A stretch of 64,000 nt of DNA from CAYMZZ01 sp964395095. Lineage in GTDB: Bacteria; Bacteroidota; Bacteroidia; Chitinophagales; Chitinophagaceae. The stretch covers positions 1 through 64,000 of the forward strand of contig CAYMZZ010000005.1 of assembly GCA_964395095.1 (NCBI GenBank). Direction: 5' to 3'. A model generated the notes under the pieces. That model ran no database searches and was not told the DNA's origin. It was given only the letters and a program-made list of their open reading frames with translations. Position 1 is the stretch's first letter, and each line of letters opens with the position of its first letter. This document shows positions 40,978 through 48,832 of the stretch, one piece after another. The position numbers were made by a program, and so were the translations under genes.

Positions 40978-41448
40978 ATGATCCGTTTTTCACTAATCTT
41001 AACAGCTCTGCTTTTTCAGTTGGGGCTGCATGCGCAGAATAAAACATCATCCGCCAGCACCGAAGATTCCATACGGGCCGTGATTCAATCTTTATTTGAA
41101 GGAATGAATAAGGCAGATGCGGAAATGGTGAAAGCCGCTTTTTCGCCCAATGCCATCATGCATACTTTTGCGCGAAGCCAGGATGGAAAACTTATGGTTA
41201 AAGACGAGCAGCCCGCTGAGTTCGCGGTGGTAGTGGGGCAGGCCAAAGCAGGATCCCTCGATGAGCGGATTCAATTTGAAAAAATTCTGATTGACGGACC
41301 GTTGGCCAGTGTATGGACGCCTTACCAGTTCTATTACGAGGGAAAGTTCAGCCATTGCGGCGTAAACTCATTTCAAATGGTGCGCCTCGATGGCGGCTGG
41401 AAGATTCAATACATCATTGATACACGCCGAAAAGCGGGTTGTGAGTAA
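40978..41448 (+). CDS. Exported NTF2-like protein (DUF4440/lumazine-binding-like)
   Basis: 156 residues. Signal peptide MIRFSLILTALLFQLGLHAQ, then a SnoaL/NTF2 fold: EDSIRAVIQSLFEGMNKADAEMVKAAF, SPNAIMHTFARS, DGPLASVWTPYQFYYEGKFSHCGVNSFQMVRLDGGWKIQ (in pieces). Such small cone-shaped folds bind ligands or act as simple enzymes. No catalytic residues can be assigned. The start at 40978 gives a proper signal peptide; 40861 would overlap the divergent gene. Confidence 0.82.
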   Translation: MIRFSLILTALLFQLGLHAQNKTSSASTEDSIRAVIQSLFEGMNKADAEMVKAAFSPNAIMHTFARSQDGKLMVKDEQPAEFAVVVGQAKAGSLDERIQFEKILIDGPLASVWTPYQFYYEGKFSHCGVNSFQMVRLDGGWKIQYIIDTRRKAGCE

Positions 41449-41472
41449 ACGAATGCCGGGCTTCTAAAGCCA

Positions 41473-42771
41473 TTATTTCTTGTTGCTCAGCCGGTATTTC
41501 TTCTGCACTTTAGGGCTGTTGAAATAATCGTTCAGTTCCTCCTCGGTCATATTGCTCGTAATGTCGGTAGGAACATCAATTAACTGCATCTGGCTTTGGC
41601 GGAGCTCGTCCTTCAGTTTATTTGTTTTGGTAACGATCGCCGGGTCTTTTTCACCCACCAGCGTATAGTCGTAAAGCATATACTCCAGTCTCTTGATGGA
41701 GGCGCGGATCAGTGAAGCCTGGTTTTGCTCCACATTTTTATTGGGCGCGGTAGCTTCCTTTACGGGTACCAGGGCCACACCCACGCTGGGCAGTATCTTT
41801 CCAACGGTCTGTTCATTCTGGCCGCCCGCCGTATTTAAGATGGTACCCGAGAGTGCCGTGGTGGCCGAAGTGAGGTCAAACGTGGTTCGGGTATTCTTGG
41901 TTTTTCGCAGGCGCTTGTCGATTTGCAGGAAAGTGTACTTGAGGGTAAGAATATATTTATTGATGTTGGCAATGACCTGCTCATATTCCTTTTTCGCCTG
42001 CGGATAATTCAGGGCATCTTTCACAACAATACGCACAGTGGCGGTATCGCGTACCTTGAATTTGGTGGAGCCAACAAAACTCAGGTTCAGTATCTTGACT
42101 TTCGCTGAATCCGTCTCTTTCACAAAATCAAAGGGAGGGGTCCACACAAAATCGTCATTACATTGCTTCACCAGCTTAAAATCGTGGATGGTGATATTGC
42201 TGCTGAAAAGAATGTCTTCAATCGGGAAATTGCCTGCCTCACATTGCACCCGGAAGGAAACCATTTCGCCCTCTTCAACGGTGAGCGTGCTGGTAACACT
42301 GGGTTTCACTTTCGGAAGAATGATATCGGTGTTGTAAAAGACAAGTGTGAAGCTCGTATCTACCTTGTCTTTGGGGTCGGAGAGATTCTGCACACCCAGG
42401 CTCACGGTATATTCCTGGTCGTATCGCAGTTTACCGGAAAGAAAGAAATTTTTATCCGCCTTAAAGCTCAGCAGGCCATTGTCTTTATTGATCTTCAGGC
42501 CAACCGGCGAATTTTTCAGGTACCAATAATATTTGGAACTTTCCCTGTTGATCGCCAACTGGTAGTTCAACATGGAATCCACATGGATGGTGAAGAAGGG
42601 GTTGAGATTGGTAATGCGAAGGGTGCTGTCGACCACCAGCACCGGAATTACCGGCGGTATGGTATCCACTTCCAGTGTATCCGATACCACCCTGACGGGA
42701 TCCTGTGCCTTTACCTGTACCATGGCCCCAAAAAGGAGGACCAGGCTTGCTACAATAGTCTTTCTGAACAT
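41473..42771 (-). CDS. Unrecognised exported protein with Ig-like domains
   Basis: 432 residues. Signal peptide (MFRKTIVASLVLLFGAMVQVKAQ), then two or three beta-rich Ig/cadherin-like parts up to about residue 255 (GKLRYDQEYTVSLGVQNLSDP; VKPSVTSTLTVEEGEMVSFRVQC; TATVRIVVKDALNYPQAKKEYEQ). A mostly helical C-terminal region with coiled-coil tendency follows (about 260-432). It is superficially like GldM-type periplasmic proteins in combining repeats and helices, but no GldM signature was found. Function is unknown. It stands alone, convergent with the NTF2-like gene (24 bp between stops). A TAACTTAG sequence upstream resembles a -7 box. Confidence 0.75.
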   Translation of the reverse strand: MFRKTIVASLVLLFGAMVQVKAQDPVRVVSDTLEVDTIPPVIPVLVVDSTLRITNLNPFFTIHVDSMLNYQLAINRESSKYYWYLKNSPVGLKINKDNGLLSFKADKNFFLSGKLRYDQEYTVSLGVQNLSDPKDKVDTSFTLVFYNTDIILPKVKPSVTSTLTVEEGEMVSFRVQCEAGNFPIEDILFSSNITIHDFKLVKQCNDDFVWTPPFDFVKETDSAKVKILNLSFVGSTKFKVRDTATVRIVVKDALNYPQAKKEYEQVIANINKYILTLKYTFLQIDKRLRKTKNTRTTFDLTSATTALSGTILNTAGGQNEQTVGKILPSVGVALVPVKEATAPNKNVEQNQASLIRASIKRLEYMLYDYTLVGEKDPAIVTKTNKLKDELRQSQMQLIDVPTDITSNMTEEELNDYFNSPKVQKKYRLSNKK

Positions 42772-42851
42772 GTCCGATGCGTTGGTAGAATGCGCTAAGT
42801 TACCTCATTTTCTGCAAAGCGATGGCTGACACCTGTTTGTAAAAATAAAAA

Positions 42852-42875
42852 ACCCCGTCGTGGAAACGACAGGGT
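42852..42875 (-). terminator. Terminator of hsp20
   Basis: Stem ACCCCGTCGT / ACGACAGGGT with a GGAA loop. On the minus strand it is followed by TTTTTTATTTTT, the right polarity for hsp20, whose stop is 120 bp upstream. Confidence 0.85.
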
Positions 42876-42968
42876 GTAAACCAAAACCAACTGCTTATGA
42901 GAAAGATTCTTGAGGCAACTTTGCCTTTATTAATTTAATTGTCTGAAAGAATGCGATCAGCCTTCCCA

Positions 42969-43000
42969 CTTAAAACCTAAAACTCAAAACTTATTACTTA
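42969..43000 (-). repeat. Heptamer array starting at the hsp20 stop codon
   Basis: Anchors CTTA, CCTA, CTCA, CTTA, CTTA at 42969, 42976, 42983, 42990 and 42997. On the minus strand these are TAAG, TAAG, TGAG, TAGG and TAAG from the hsp20 stop outward, so all three stop triplets are used as anchors. No opposite array is seen nearby. Confidence 0.9.
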
Positions 43001-43444
43001 CTGTACGCTGATCTCTTTTGCTGAAGCTTTGACTTCCGCTTTACGGGGAAGGTTTAATACCAATACTCCGTTCTCGTATTTAGCTTCAATTCCTGCTGTT
43101 TCAATTTGCTCATCCAGTGTAAAAGATCTTTTGAATGATTGAAAACTGTATTCACTCCTTATCCAGTTTTCTGTTTTTTTCTCCTCGGTCTTCTGCTCCC
43201 TGTTGCCTTCGATGGTCAAAAGGTCATTTTCCACACTCACTTTGAAATCATTCTTATCAAAGCCCGGTGCTACCAATTCCAGTTGGTAAGCATTTTCCGT
43301 TTTCCGAATATTCACCGGAACCGATCCGGTCACTTTCGGTTGGCTCTCTTTACGATCATAGACGGGCCAGGCATTGAAAAAGTCGTTTAAGAGATTGTTA
43401 AAGCCTGCGTCGATCGGGCGGCGATTGATTCTTAACTGGGTCAT
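42998..43444 (-). CDS. Small heat-shock protein (Hsp20/alpha-crystallin)
   Basis: ATP-independent chaperone that holds unfolding proteins, cytosolic. 148 residues. The alpha-crystallin domain spans about 40-140: VNIRKTENAYQLELVAPGFDKNDFKVSVENDLLTIEG (in pieces), RSEYSFQSFKRSFTLDE, and the final YENGVLVLNLPRK. A short C-terminal tail KEISVQ carries an IxV-type motif for oligomer contacts. Divergent from the bacilliredoxin gene across a 219-bp region with a strong inverted repeat. Its stop is the first word of a heptamer array. Confidence 0.95.
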   Translation of the reverse strand: MTQLRINRRPIDAGFNNLLNDFFNAWPVYDRKESQPKVTGSVPVNIRKTENAYQLELVAPGFDKNDFKVSVENDLLTIEGNREQKTEEKKTENWIRSEYSFQSFKRSFTLDEQIETAGIEAKYENGVLVLNLPRKAEVKASAKEISVQ

Positions 43445-43584
43445 AGTTGTATGTTTTTATTTTGTTTGGTAAAATGATTACAGGCATTCCTTTTCAAACC
43501 CTATACCAGGGCCCTTTTCAGGTTGCTGGTACGACAGAACTGCCCCATTAGCCATTTTGAGCCTGTCATTGTGGCTGCATTTGC

Positions 43585-43617
43585 CTCCGGTATGCGCCAG
43601 ATTGGCGCATACCGGAG
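43585..43617. promoter_or_regulatory. 33-bp inverted repeat between hsp20 and the bacilliredoxin gene
   Basis: CTCCGGTATGCGCCA (585-599) pairs perfectly with TGGCGCATACCGGAG (603-617) around a GAT centre. It lies 16 bp upstream of the TAACTTTG box at 43634, covering the -33 region. Placed between divergent genes, it is more likely an operator than a terminator. It does not match the CIRCE element. Confidence 0.7.
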
Positions 43618-43633
43618 CGATGAACTTTTTAGC

Positions 43634-43641
43634 TAACTTTG
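43634..43641 (+). promoter_or_regulatory. -7 box of the bacilliredoxin gene
   Basis: TAACTTTG, exact TAnnTTTG, giving a leader of about 15-22 nt before the ATG at 43664. Confidence 0.7.
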
Positions 43642-43663
43642 CGTTCCACTCTTAAATCAAATT

Positions 43664-44086
43664 ATGACTATGTATCCTGCTGAAATAGTAGTTCCCATGA
43701 AAGAGGAACTGACTGACAATGGTTTTACCGAATTACTTTCTCCCGATGAGGTTGATGCGCAATTGAAGAAGGAGGGCACCACCCTGGTAATGATTAACTC
43801 TGTGTGTGGGTGTTCTGCCGGTTCGGCCAGGCCCGGGGTTCTGATGGCGGTTTTTAACGCGAAACACAAACCTGATTTTCTGACCACCACATTCGCCGGT
43901 TTTGACGTGGAAGCTGTGCAAAGACTTCGCCAGCACCTGATGCCTTATCCGCCTTCTTCACCGGCCATTGCCCTGTTCAAGAATGGAGAACTCGTTCATT
44001 TCATTGAGCGACACATGATCGAAGGGCGCCCTGCGCAATTGATCGCTCAAAACCTGATTGCGGCATTTGATGAATACTGCAATTAA
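43664..44086 (+). CDS. Bacilliredoxin BrxA/BrxB family protein
   Basis: 140 residues of the thioredoxin-like YphP/YqiW family. The active-site CGC is at residues 48-50 in NSVCGCSAGSARPG, the hallmark of bacilliredoxins. In Firmicutes these remove bacillithiol from oxidised proteins. Some Bacteroidota are thought to make bacillithiol, so the same role is plausible. Later cis-Pro region YPPSSPAIALFKNGE is in place. Start: a second ATG at 43670 (Met3) is possible. It is followed by a perfect palindromic terminator. Confidence 0.93.
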   Translation: MTMYPAEIVVPMKEELTDNGFTELLSPDEVDAQLKKEGTTLVMINSVCGCSAGSARPGVLMAVFNAKHKPDFLTTTFAGFDVEAVQRLRQHLMPYPPSSPAIALFKNGELVHFIERHMIEGRPAQLIAQNLIAAFDEYCN

Positions 44087-44089
44087 AGA

Positions 44090-44131
44090 ATACAAAAAAT
44101 AACCCCGGATATCCGGGGTTATTTTTTGTAT
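44090..44131. terminator. Perfect 42-bp palindromic terminator
   Basis: Two 21-nt arms (44090-44110 and 44111-44131) are exact inverse copies with no loop base between. The GC core AACCCCGGAT/ATCCGGGGTT is flanked by AAAAAA and TTTTTT. It ends the bacilliredoxin gene and stands 34 bp before lgt. Confidence 0.92.
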
Positions 44132-44164
44132 TGTATATTGCCTGCTTAAAACAATCTTACCGCA

Positions 44165-45328
44165 ATGTATCCTAACCTTTATTATGCTTTCAAAGACCTG
44201 TTTGGGGTGGAATGGCCATTTCTGCGGTTTGTGAATTCATTTGGATTTTTTGTTGCTATCGCTTTCATACTGGCAGCGCTTGTGCTGGCTGCTGAACTCC
44301 GAAGGAAAAGCCGTGAAGGTCTGCTGCAACCAACCGAAATGCAAATGTTGGTGGGCCGCCCCGCCACCCGTTCGGAACTGATACTGAATTTTCTGCTTGG
44401 CTTTTTATTAGGGTATAAGATTATCGGATTATTCATTATGGATAGCTCCGCCACGGAGGATACCCAGGCATTTATTTTTTCAGGGATTGGTAGTTGGCCC
44501 GCCGGTCTTATAATGGGCGCTTTCTTCACCTGGCTTAAATGGCAGGAAAAGAATAAGCAAAAACTACCTAAGCCCGAAAAAAGAACCGTCCGCATCTGGC
44601 CGCAGGACCGGGTAGGGGAGATCACCATCCTGGCCCTGGTATTTGGGCTAATAGGCGCCAAACTCTTTGATATCTTCGAAAACTGGAGCGATTTTCTAAA
44701 AAGGCCTTCCGATTACCTGCTTTCACCGGCCGGTCTAACCTTTTATGGAGGATTGATTTTTGCCGCAGGCGCCATCTGGTGGTATGCGCGCAAACATAAA
44801 ATTGGATTCTGGCACCTCAACGACTCCGCGGCTCCGGCACTGATGCTGGCTTATGGCGTGGGCAGAATTGGTTGCCAGGTTGCGGGCGATGGCGATTGGG
44901 GAATCGCCAATCCCAAACCCAACCCCTATAGCTGGTTACCTGATTGGATGTGGTCCTACACCTATCCGCATAACGTCAATGAAGTAGGTGACCCCATCGC
45001 CGGATGTGTCGGCAAATATTGTAATGAATTACCCACCCCTGTGTATCCAACGCCATTTTACGAGGTGATTATGGCCCTTCTCTTGTTCGCCCTCCTCTGG
45101 TCGGTTCGGAAAAAACTGAAGGTACCGGGAACGCTCTTCGCACTTTACCTGCTGGTAAATGGCCTTGAAAGATTCCTTATCGAGAAAATCAGGGTGAATA
45201 CAACGATCAATCTGTTTGGTTTTCAACCCACTCAGGCCGAAGTTATTTCTACTTTATTGGCGCTGACCGGTATTGGCCTCTGGATTTTCCTGCATCGCCG
45301 GCATCGGAAATCCACAGGACAATCCTGA
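44165..45328 (+). CDS. lgt: Prolipoprotein diacylglyceryl transferase
   Basis: Inner-membrane enzyme that moves a diacylglyceryl group from phosphatidylglycerol to the lipobox Cys of prolipoproteins. 387 residues with at least seven hydrophobic segments. The Lgt core is visible as GVGRIGCQVAGDGDWG (Arg and Gly of the family signature), YPTPFYEVIM, and FLIEKIRVN near the C-terminus. It is longer than the E. coli enzyme (about 290) because of extra N-terminal and central loops, which is usual in Bacteroidota. Several lipoproteins in this window (31499, 40605, 59134, 60059) are its likely substrates. Confidence 0.93.
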   Translation: MYPNLYYAFKDLFGVEWPFLRFVNSFGFFVAIAFILAALVLAAELRRKSREGLLQPTEMQMLVGRPATRSELILNFLLGFLLGYKIIGLFIMDSSATEDTQAFIFSGIGSWPAGLIMGAFFTWLKWQEKNKQKLPKPEKRTVRIWPQDRVGEITILALVFGLIGAKLFDIFENWSDFLKRPSDYLLSPAGLTFYGGLIFAAGAIWWYARKHKIGFWHLNDSAAPALMLAYGVGRIGCQVAGDGDWGIANPKPNPYSWLPDWMWSYTYPHNVNEVGDPIAGCVGKYCNELPTPVYPTPFYEVIMALLLFALLWSVRKKLKVPGTLFALYLLVNGLERFLIEKIRVNTTINLFGFQPTQAEVISTLLALTGIGLWIFLHRRHRKSTGQS

Positions 45329-45575
45329 ACCTGTTGATATCTTTTTGAATTGCCACGATTTTGTTAAAATCCGCTTCCCCGCTGCATTTGAAGTAAGTTA
45401 GGTTGTCATCAGGGTGGAACCGACTGGAATAATTCAGGGGAAAAACTATGAGATTCAGACATCCTGACGTATTTTTGCAGACGGACGCGGACGGTTTTAC
45501 CTACTTACCTCTTTGCAACTTTCTGCAAACAAAGACTGTCTACCATTTGTAGTTTACTAAATTGATTGAATCATT

Positions 45576-46433
45576 ATGAGGCAGCTAAAAATCGCTACCC
45601 AGATTACGAACAGGGATTCCCAGGCAGTCGAAAAGTACTTGCAGGAGATTTCTAAGATTTCCATGATTACCCCCGAAGAGGAGACCACGCTGGCACAGCG
45701 TATCAAGATGGGTGATCAAAAGGCTTTAGACAAACTGGTGCAGGCCAACCTTCGTTTCGTAGTTTCGGTAGCCAAACAATATCAACACCAGGGACTTTCA
45801 TTGAGCGATCTGATCAATGAAGGCAACCTCGGTCTGATCAAAGCCGCACAGCGCTTTGATGAAACGAAAGGTTTTAAATTCATTTCTTACGCGGTGTGGT
45901 GGATCCGTCAGTCCATTCTGCAGGCTTTGGCCGAGCAGGGCAGGCTGGTGCGTTTGCCTCAAAACAAGATTGGAACGTATAATAAAGCGAATAAAGCCTA
46001 TATGGCTTTTGAGCAGGAGCATGAGCGTGAGCCTTCCACAGAAGAACTGGCCGAATTGCTCGAGATGAGCGAAACAGAAATCAACAATATTTTCCAAAGC
46101 AATACCCGTCACACTTCGCTGGATGCACCCGTGCATGAGGCAGAAGACGTGGCCATGGGTGATTTGCTGGAAGGCAGCGACGATACCGACGATGATGTGA
46201 TGAAGGATTCCCTGCGTAATGAAATCCGTCGCGTGCTGAAATCGTTGAGCCCCCGTGAAGCAGAAATCGTGAATGCCTATTTCGGCCTCGATGGCGAGCA
46301 GGGTGTTACTATTGAGCAAATCGGTCAAAAATATGATCTGACCAAGGAACGTATCCGCCAGATCAAGGAAAGAGCGATTAAACGTTTACAAAAAGCCCGG
46401 TACAGCAGCGCACTCAAAGCGTACCTGGGATAA
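45576..46433 (+). CDS. rpoD: Primary sigma factor RpoD/SigA
   Basis: Directs RNA polymerase to housekeeping promoters. 285 residues. Region 1.2 (SQAVEKYLQEISKISMITPEEE), region 2 (ANLRFVVSVAKQYQHQGLSLSDLINEGNLGLI and KGFKFISYAVWWIRQSI), region 3, and region 4 with the helix-turn-helix VTIEQIGQKYDLTKERIRQIKERAI (in pieces). Region 1.1 is absent, as in the primary sigma factor of Bacteroides (sigma-ABfr), which reads TAnnTTTG -7 and TTTG -33 boxes. An acidic stretch EGSDDTDDDV lies between regions 3 and 4. The 247-bp upstream gap contains no gene. Monocistronic, with a terminator downstream. Confidence 0.96.
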   Translation: MRQLKIATQITNRDSQAVEKYLQEISKISMITPEEETTLAQRIKMGDQKALDKLVQANLRFVVSVAKQYQHQGLSLSDLINEGNLGLIKAAQRFDETKGFKFISYAVWWIRQSILQALAEQGRLVRLPQNKIGTYNKANKAYMAFEQEHEREPSTEELAELLEMSETEINNIFQSNTRHTSLDAPVHEAEDVAMGDLLEGSDDTDDDVMKDSLRNEIRRVLKSLSPREAEIVNAYFGLDGEQGVTIEQIGQKYDLTKERIRQIKERAIKRLQKARYSSALKAYLG

Positions 46434-46492
46434 AATAGCAGCATCTTTTTCGCTTTTGGCGGAAAAGAAAATTGGTGGGTTTATTTACAATG

Positions 46493-46535
46493 AACAGCTC
46501 CGGTCGCTTATGCGGCAGGAGCTGTTTCCTTTTTT
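46493..46535 (+). terminator. Terminator of rpoD
   Basis: 9-bp stem AACAGCTCC / GGAGCTGTT around a 16-nt loop, followed by TCCTTTTTT. It lies 60 bp after rpoD. Confidence 0.88.
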
Positions 46536-46619
46536 AATCGGCGCCTTCCCGCCTCCCCTGCCGGGCTTTTGGCAATCTCCTCAAATAAACTTTCTTTTGC
46601 ACAAAACTGTTTTAAAAGC

Positions 46620-47561
46620 ATGTCGGTAGAATCGATAGAAAAAGTTCAGGTATTGATTATAGGAAGTGGGCCAGCGGGCTATACAGCCGCCATCTACGCG
46701 TCGCGTGCCGGATTAAAGCCGGTGCTATACCAGGGCATACAGCCGGGTGGTCAACTGACCATTACGACGGAGGTGGAAAACTATCCTGGTTATCCTGATG
46801 GCATCCAGGGCCCCGAAATGATGGTGGATTTTGAAAAACAGGCCAAGCGAATGGGCTCCGATATCCGCTTTGGACTGGCAACAAAAGTGGATTTCAGCCA
46901 GCGACCCTTTCGCGTTCAAATAGATGAAGAAAAATGGCTGGAAGCCGAAGCGGTAATCATTGCCACCGGAGCTTCGGCCAAATGGCTGGGCCTCGAAAGT
47001 GAACAACGACTCAACGGCTTTGGCGTGAGCGCCTGCGCGGTTTGTGACGGATTCTTTTTCCGTGGAAAAGAAGTGGCAATAGTTGGCGCCGGCGACACCG
47101 CCGCCGAGGAGGCACTATATCTCAGCAAGCTCTGCACTACTGTGCATATGCTGGTGAGAAAGGGTGAAATGCGCGCCAGCAAGATTATGCAGGATCGTGT
47201 TTTGAAAACATCGAATATCAAAATATACTGGCATACCGAAGCGGTGGAAGTATTGGGTGAAAAGAATGTGACCGGTGTAAAACTTCGCAATAACGAAACG
47301 GGTGAAACCAGTGAGATTGCCGTCAACGGATTTTTCGTAGCCATCGGGCATGAACCCAATTCGGCGATCTTCCAGGGATATTTGGATATGGACGAGGCCG
47401 GTTATATCAAAACCATACCCGGCACAAGCAAGACCAATATCGAAGGCGTTTTTGCTGCCGGTGATGTGCAGGACAAGATCTATCGGCAGGCAGTAACAGC
47501 CGCAGGCAGCGGTTGCATGGCAGCCCTGGATGCCGAACGCTTTTTGGGAGCGCTGCATTAA
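46620..47561 (+). CDS. trxB: Thioredoxin-disulfide reductase
   Basis: Flavoenzyme transferring electrons from NADPH to thioredoxin. 313 residues. FAD motif VLIIGSGPAGYTAAIYASRAG (GxGxxG, residues 9-29), active-site disulfide CAVCDG (near 140), NADPH motif VAIVGAGDTAAEEALYL, and C-terminal FAD contact GVFAAGDVQDKIYRQAVTAAG. I start at the ATG at 46620. A reading from 46569 adds 17 residues unlike the family. It overlaps or is tightly followed by folB, suggesting a shared transcript. Confidence 0.96.
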   Translation: MSVESIEKVQVLIIGSGPAGYTAAIYASRAGLKPVLYQGIQPGGQLTITTEVENYPGYPDGIQGPEMMVDFEKQAKRMGSDIRFGLATKVDFSQRPFRVQIDEEKWLEAEAVIIATGASAKWLGLESEQRLNGFGVSACAVCDGFFFRGKEVAIVGAGDTAAEEALYLSKLCTTVHMLVRKGEMRASKIMQDRVLKTSNIKIYWHTEAVEVLGEKNVTGVKLRNNETGETSEIAVNGFFVAIGHEPNSAIFQGYLDMDEAGYIKTIPGTSKTNIEGVFAAGDVQDKIYRQAVTAAGSGCMAALDAERFLGALH

Positions 47562-47961
47562 CTTCATTGCCGGTAAAAAAATTCCATTGTCCGATCAGTT
47601 GCATATCTATATTCGAAATTGCCGCTTTCGCGCTTTTCATGGTTTATACCCGGAAGAGCGACAGAAAGGGAACGATTTCGTGGTGAATCTGGAAGTAGCC
47701 TATTCCCCGGATTCCGGCATGATAACTGCTTTAGAGCAGACGATTGATTATGCCTCCCTGTTTGGGCTGGTAGACAAAGCCATGCAGGAGCCCGTGGATC
47801 TGCTGGAAACCCTGGCTCAAAAAATGGCCACGGACATCGAAAGGGCCTATCCACAGGTGAAAGCAATCAGTATTGAGATCGAAAAGCTGAATCCACCCAT
47901 TGATCAGTTTACCGGTTCAGCGGCTGTAAAACTGGTTCGTCTTCCGGGACAGGATTCATAG
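47530..47961 (+). CDS. folB: Dihydroneopterin aldolase
   Basis: Converts 7,8-dihydroneopterin to 6-hydroxymethyl-dihydropterin in folate synthesis. Family motifs: RNCRFRAFHGLYPEERQKGNDFVVNLEV (in pieces, with the catalytic HGxxxxE and Glu) and the substrate Lys in IEIEKLNPP. The ATG at 47530 overlaps trxB by 32 bp and gives 143 residues. The family usually starts around SDQLHIYIRN, so TTG at 47587 or 47599 may be the true start (124 or 120 residues). A GGGGA/TCCCC hairpin lies after the stop. Folate link: the cyclo-ligase gene is 1.5 kb downstream. Confidence 0.9.
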   Translation: MPNAFWERCINFIAGKKIPLSDQLHIYIRNCRFRAFHGLYPEERQKGNDFVVNLEVAYSPDSGMITALEQTIDYASLFGLVDKAMQEPVDLLETLAQKMATDIERAYPQVKAISIEIEKLNPPIDQFTGSAAVKLVRLPGQDS

Positions 47962-48016
47962 GGCTCAGGCGGTTCGCAGGGGATTCAGTTCCCCTTATTA
48001 TCTTTAAACAAAGGCC

Positions 48017-48832
48017 TTGAAAAAAGTATTCGACATAAAGTCTCCTTCCCATCCGGATTCCGGGATGTTGGTGATGCGGGTAAGTTCGCGTCATCTTGCC
48101 TTTGCGCTAACCAATGAAAGTGCCAGCAGGCTCGATGAACTGGGTTATTATATTTTACAGGAACCACTCGACGAAAATGGGCTGATGAAAATTTATCAGC
48201 AGGAAGATGTGCTGCGAAAAACCTATTCACAGGCTCGTATCGCTTTCGATTATCCTTTCAGCACGCTGGTGCCGGAAGAGTATGCCAGTGTTTTTCCCGA
48301 CAACAATAATTTTCAGCTTCAATTTGGCATACAGGGTCGCATGCATGGTGAATCTGATTTGTTGACCTCGCAGCGTTTGCAGAATCACTATTCCCTTCCT
48401 TTCGCTGTTTGGGACTGGATGCAATCGCATTTCTCCCAGGCGAAGTGTATGCACGGTTATTCGGCCGATCTATGCCGCCTGGAACCCACCGATTTTGAAG
48501 GAGCCATCTCCCTCGATTTTCGTGCAGATGAATTCAGCCTGCTGGCATCGCGGGCGCAACAGTTGTTGCTGGCGCAAACATTTCCCTACGAAAATCCCGC
48601 TGATGTACTCTACTACCTGTTGAAAGTGGCAGGCGAGTTTGGGTTGTCGCAGCGCGATTTGCGCCTTTCCTGCTCAGGCCTGATCGAAAAGGATTCGTCC
48701 CTTTACCGCGAACTGCATCAGTATTTCCTGCACCTTCGATTTCGCGACGCGGCCTGGCTATTGCCGGAAACAGAGGAACCTTTGCCGGCACATTATTTCA
48801 CCGCTTTGTATGATTTGGCGAAATGCGGATAG
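48017..48832 (+). CDS. DUF3822 protein
   Basis: 271 residues with TTG start at 48017; there is no nearby ATG and the first residues KKVFDIKSPSHPDSGMLVMRVS fit the family. DUF3822 proteins of Bacteroidota have an actin/ASKHA-like pattern (LAFALTNE, FDYPFSTLVPEE, AISLDFRADEFSLLAS, LRLSCSGLIEKDSSLYRELHQYF in pieces) and are nearly always next to rsmD, as here with a 10-bp overlap. Function is unknown. The tight linkage suggests a role with the methyltransferase or in translation. Confidence 0.87.
   Translation: MKKVFDIKSPSHPDSGMLVMRVSSRHLAFALTNESASRLDELGYYILQEPLDENGLMKIYQQEDVLRKTYSQARIAFDYPFSTLVPEEYASVFPDNNNFQLQFGIQGRMHGESDLLTSQRLQNHYSLPFAVWDWMQSHFSQAKCMHGYSADLCRLEPTDFEGAISLDFRADEFSLLASRAQQLLLAQTFPYENPADVLYYLLKVAGEFGLSQRDLRLSCSGLIEKDSSLYRELHQYFLHLRFRDAAWLLPETEEPLPAHYFTALYDLAKCG

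Noticed and set aside
41473..42771. GldM-like gliding motor protein
   Set aside because: No GldM N-terminal membrane helix or signature, and no gldK, gldL or gldN genes are adjacent.
43585..43617. CIRCE element for HrcA at hsp20
   Set aside because: The arms do not match the TTAGCACTC/GAGTGCTAA sequence and the spacer is 3 instead of 9.
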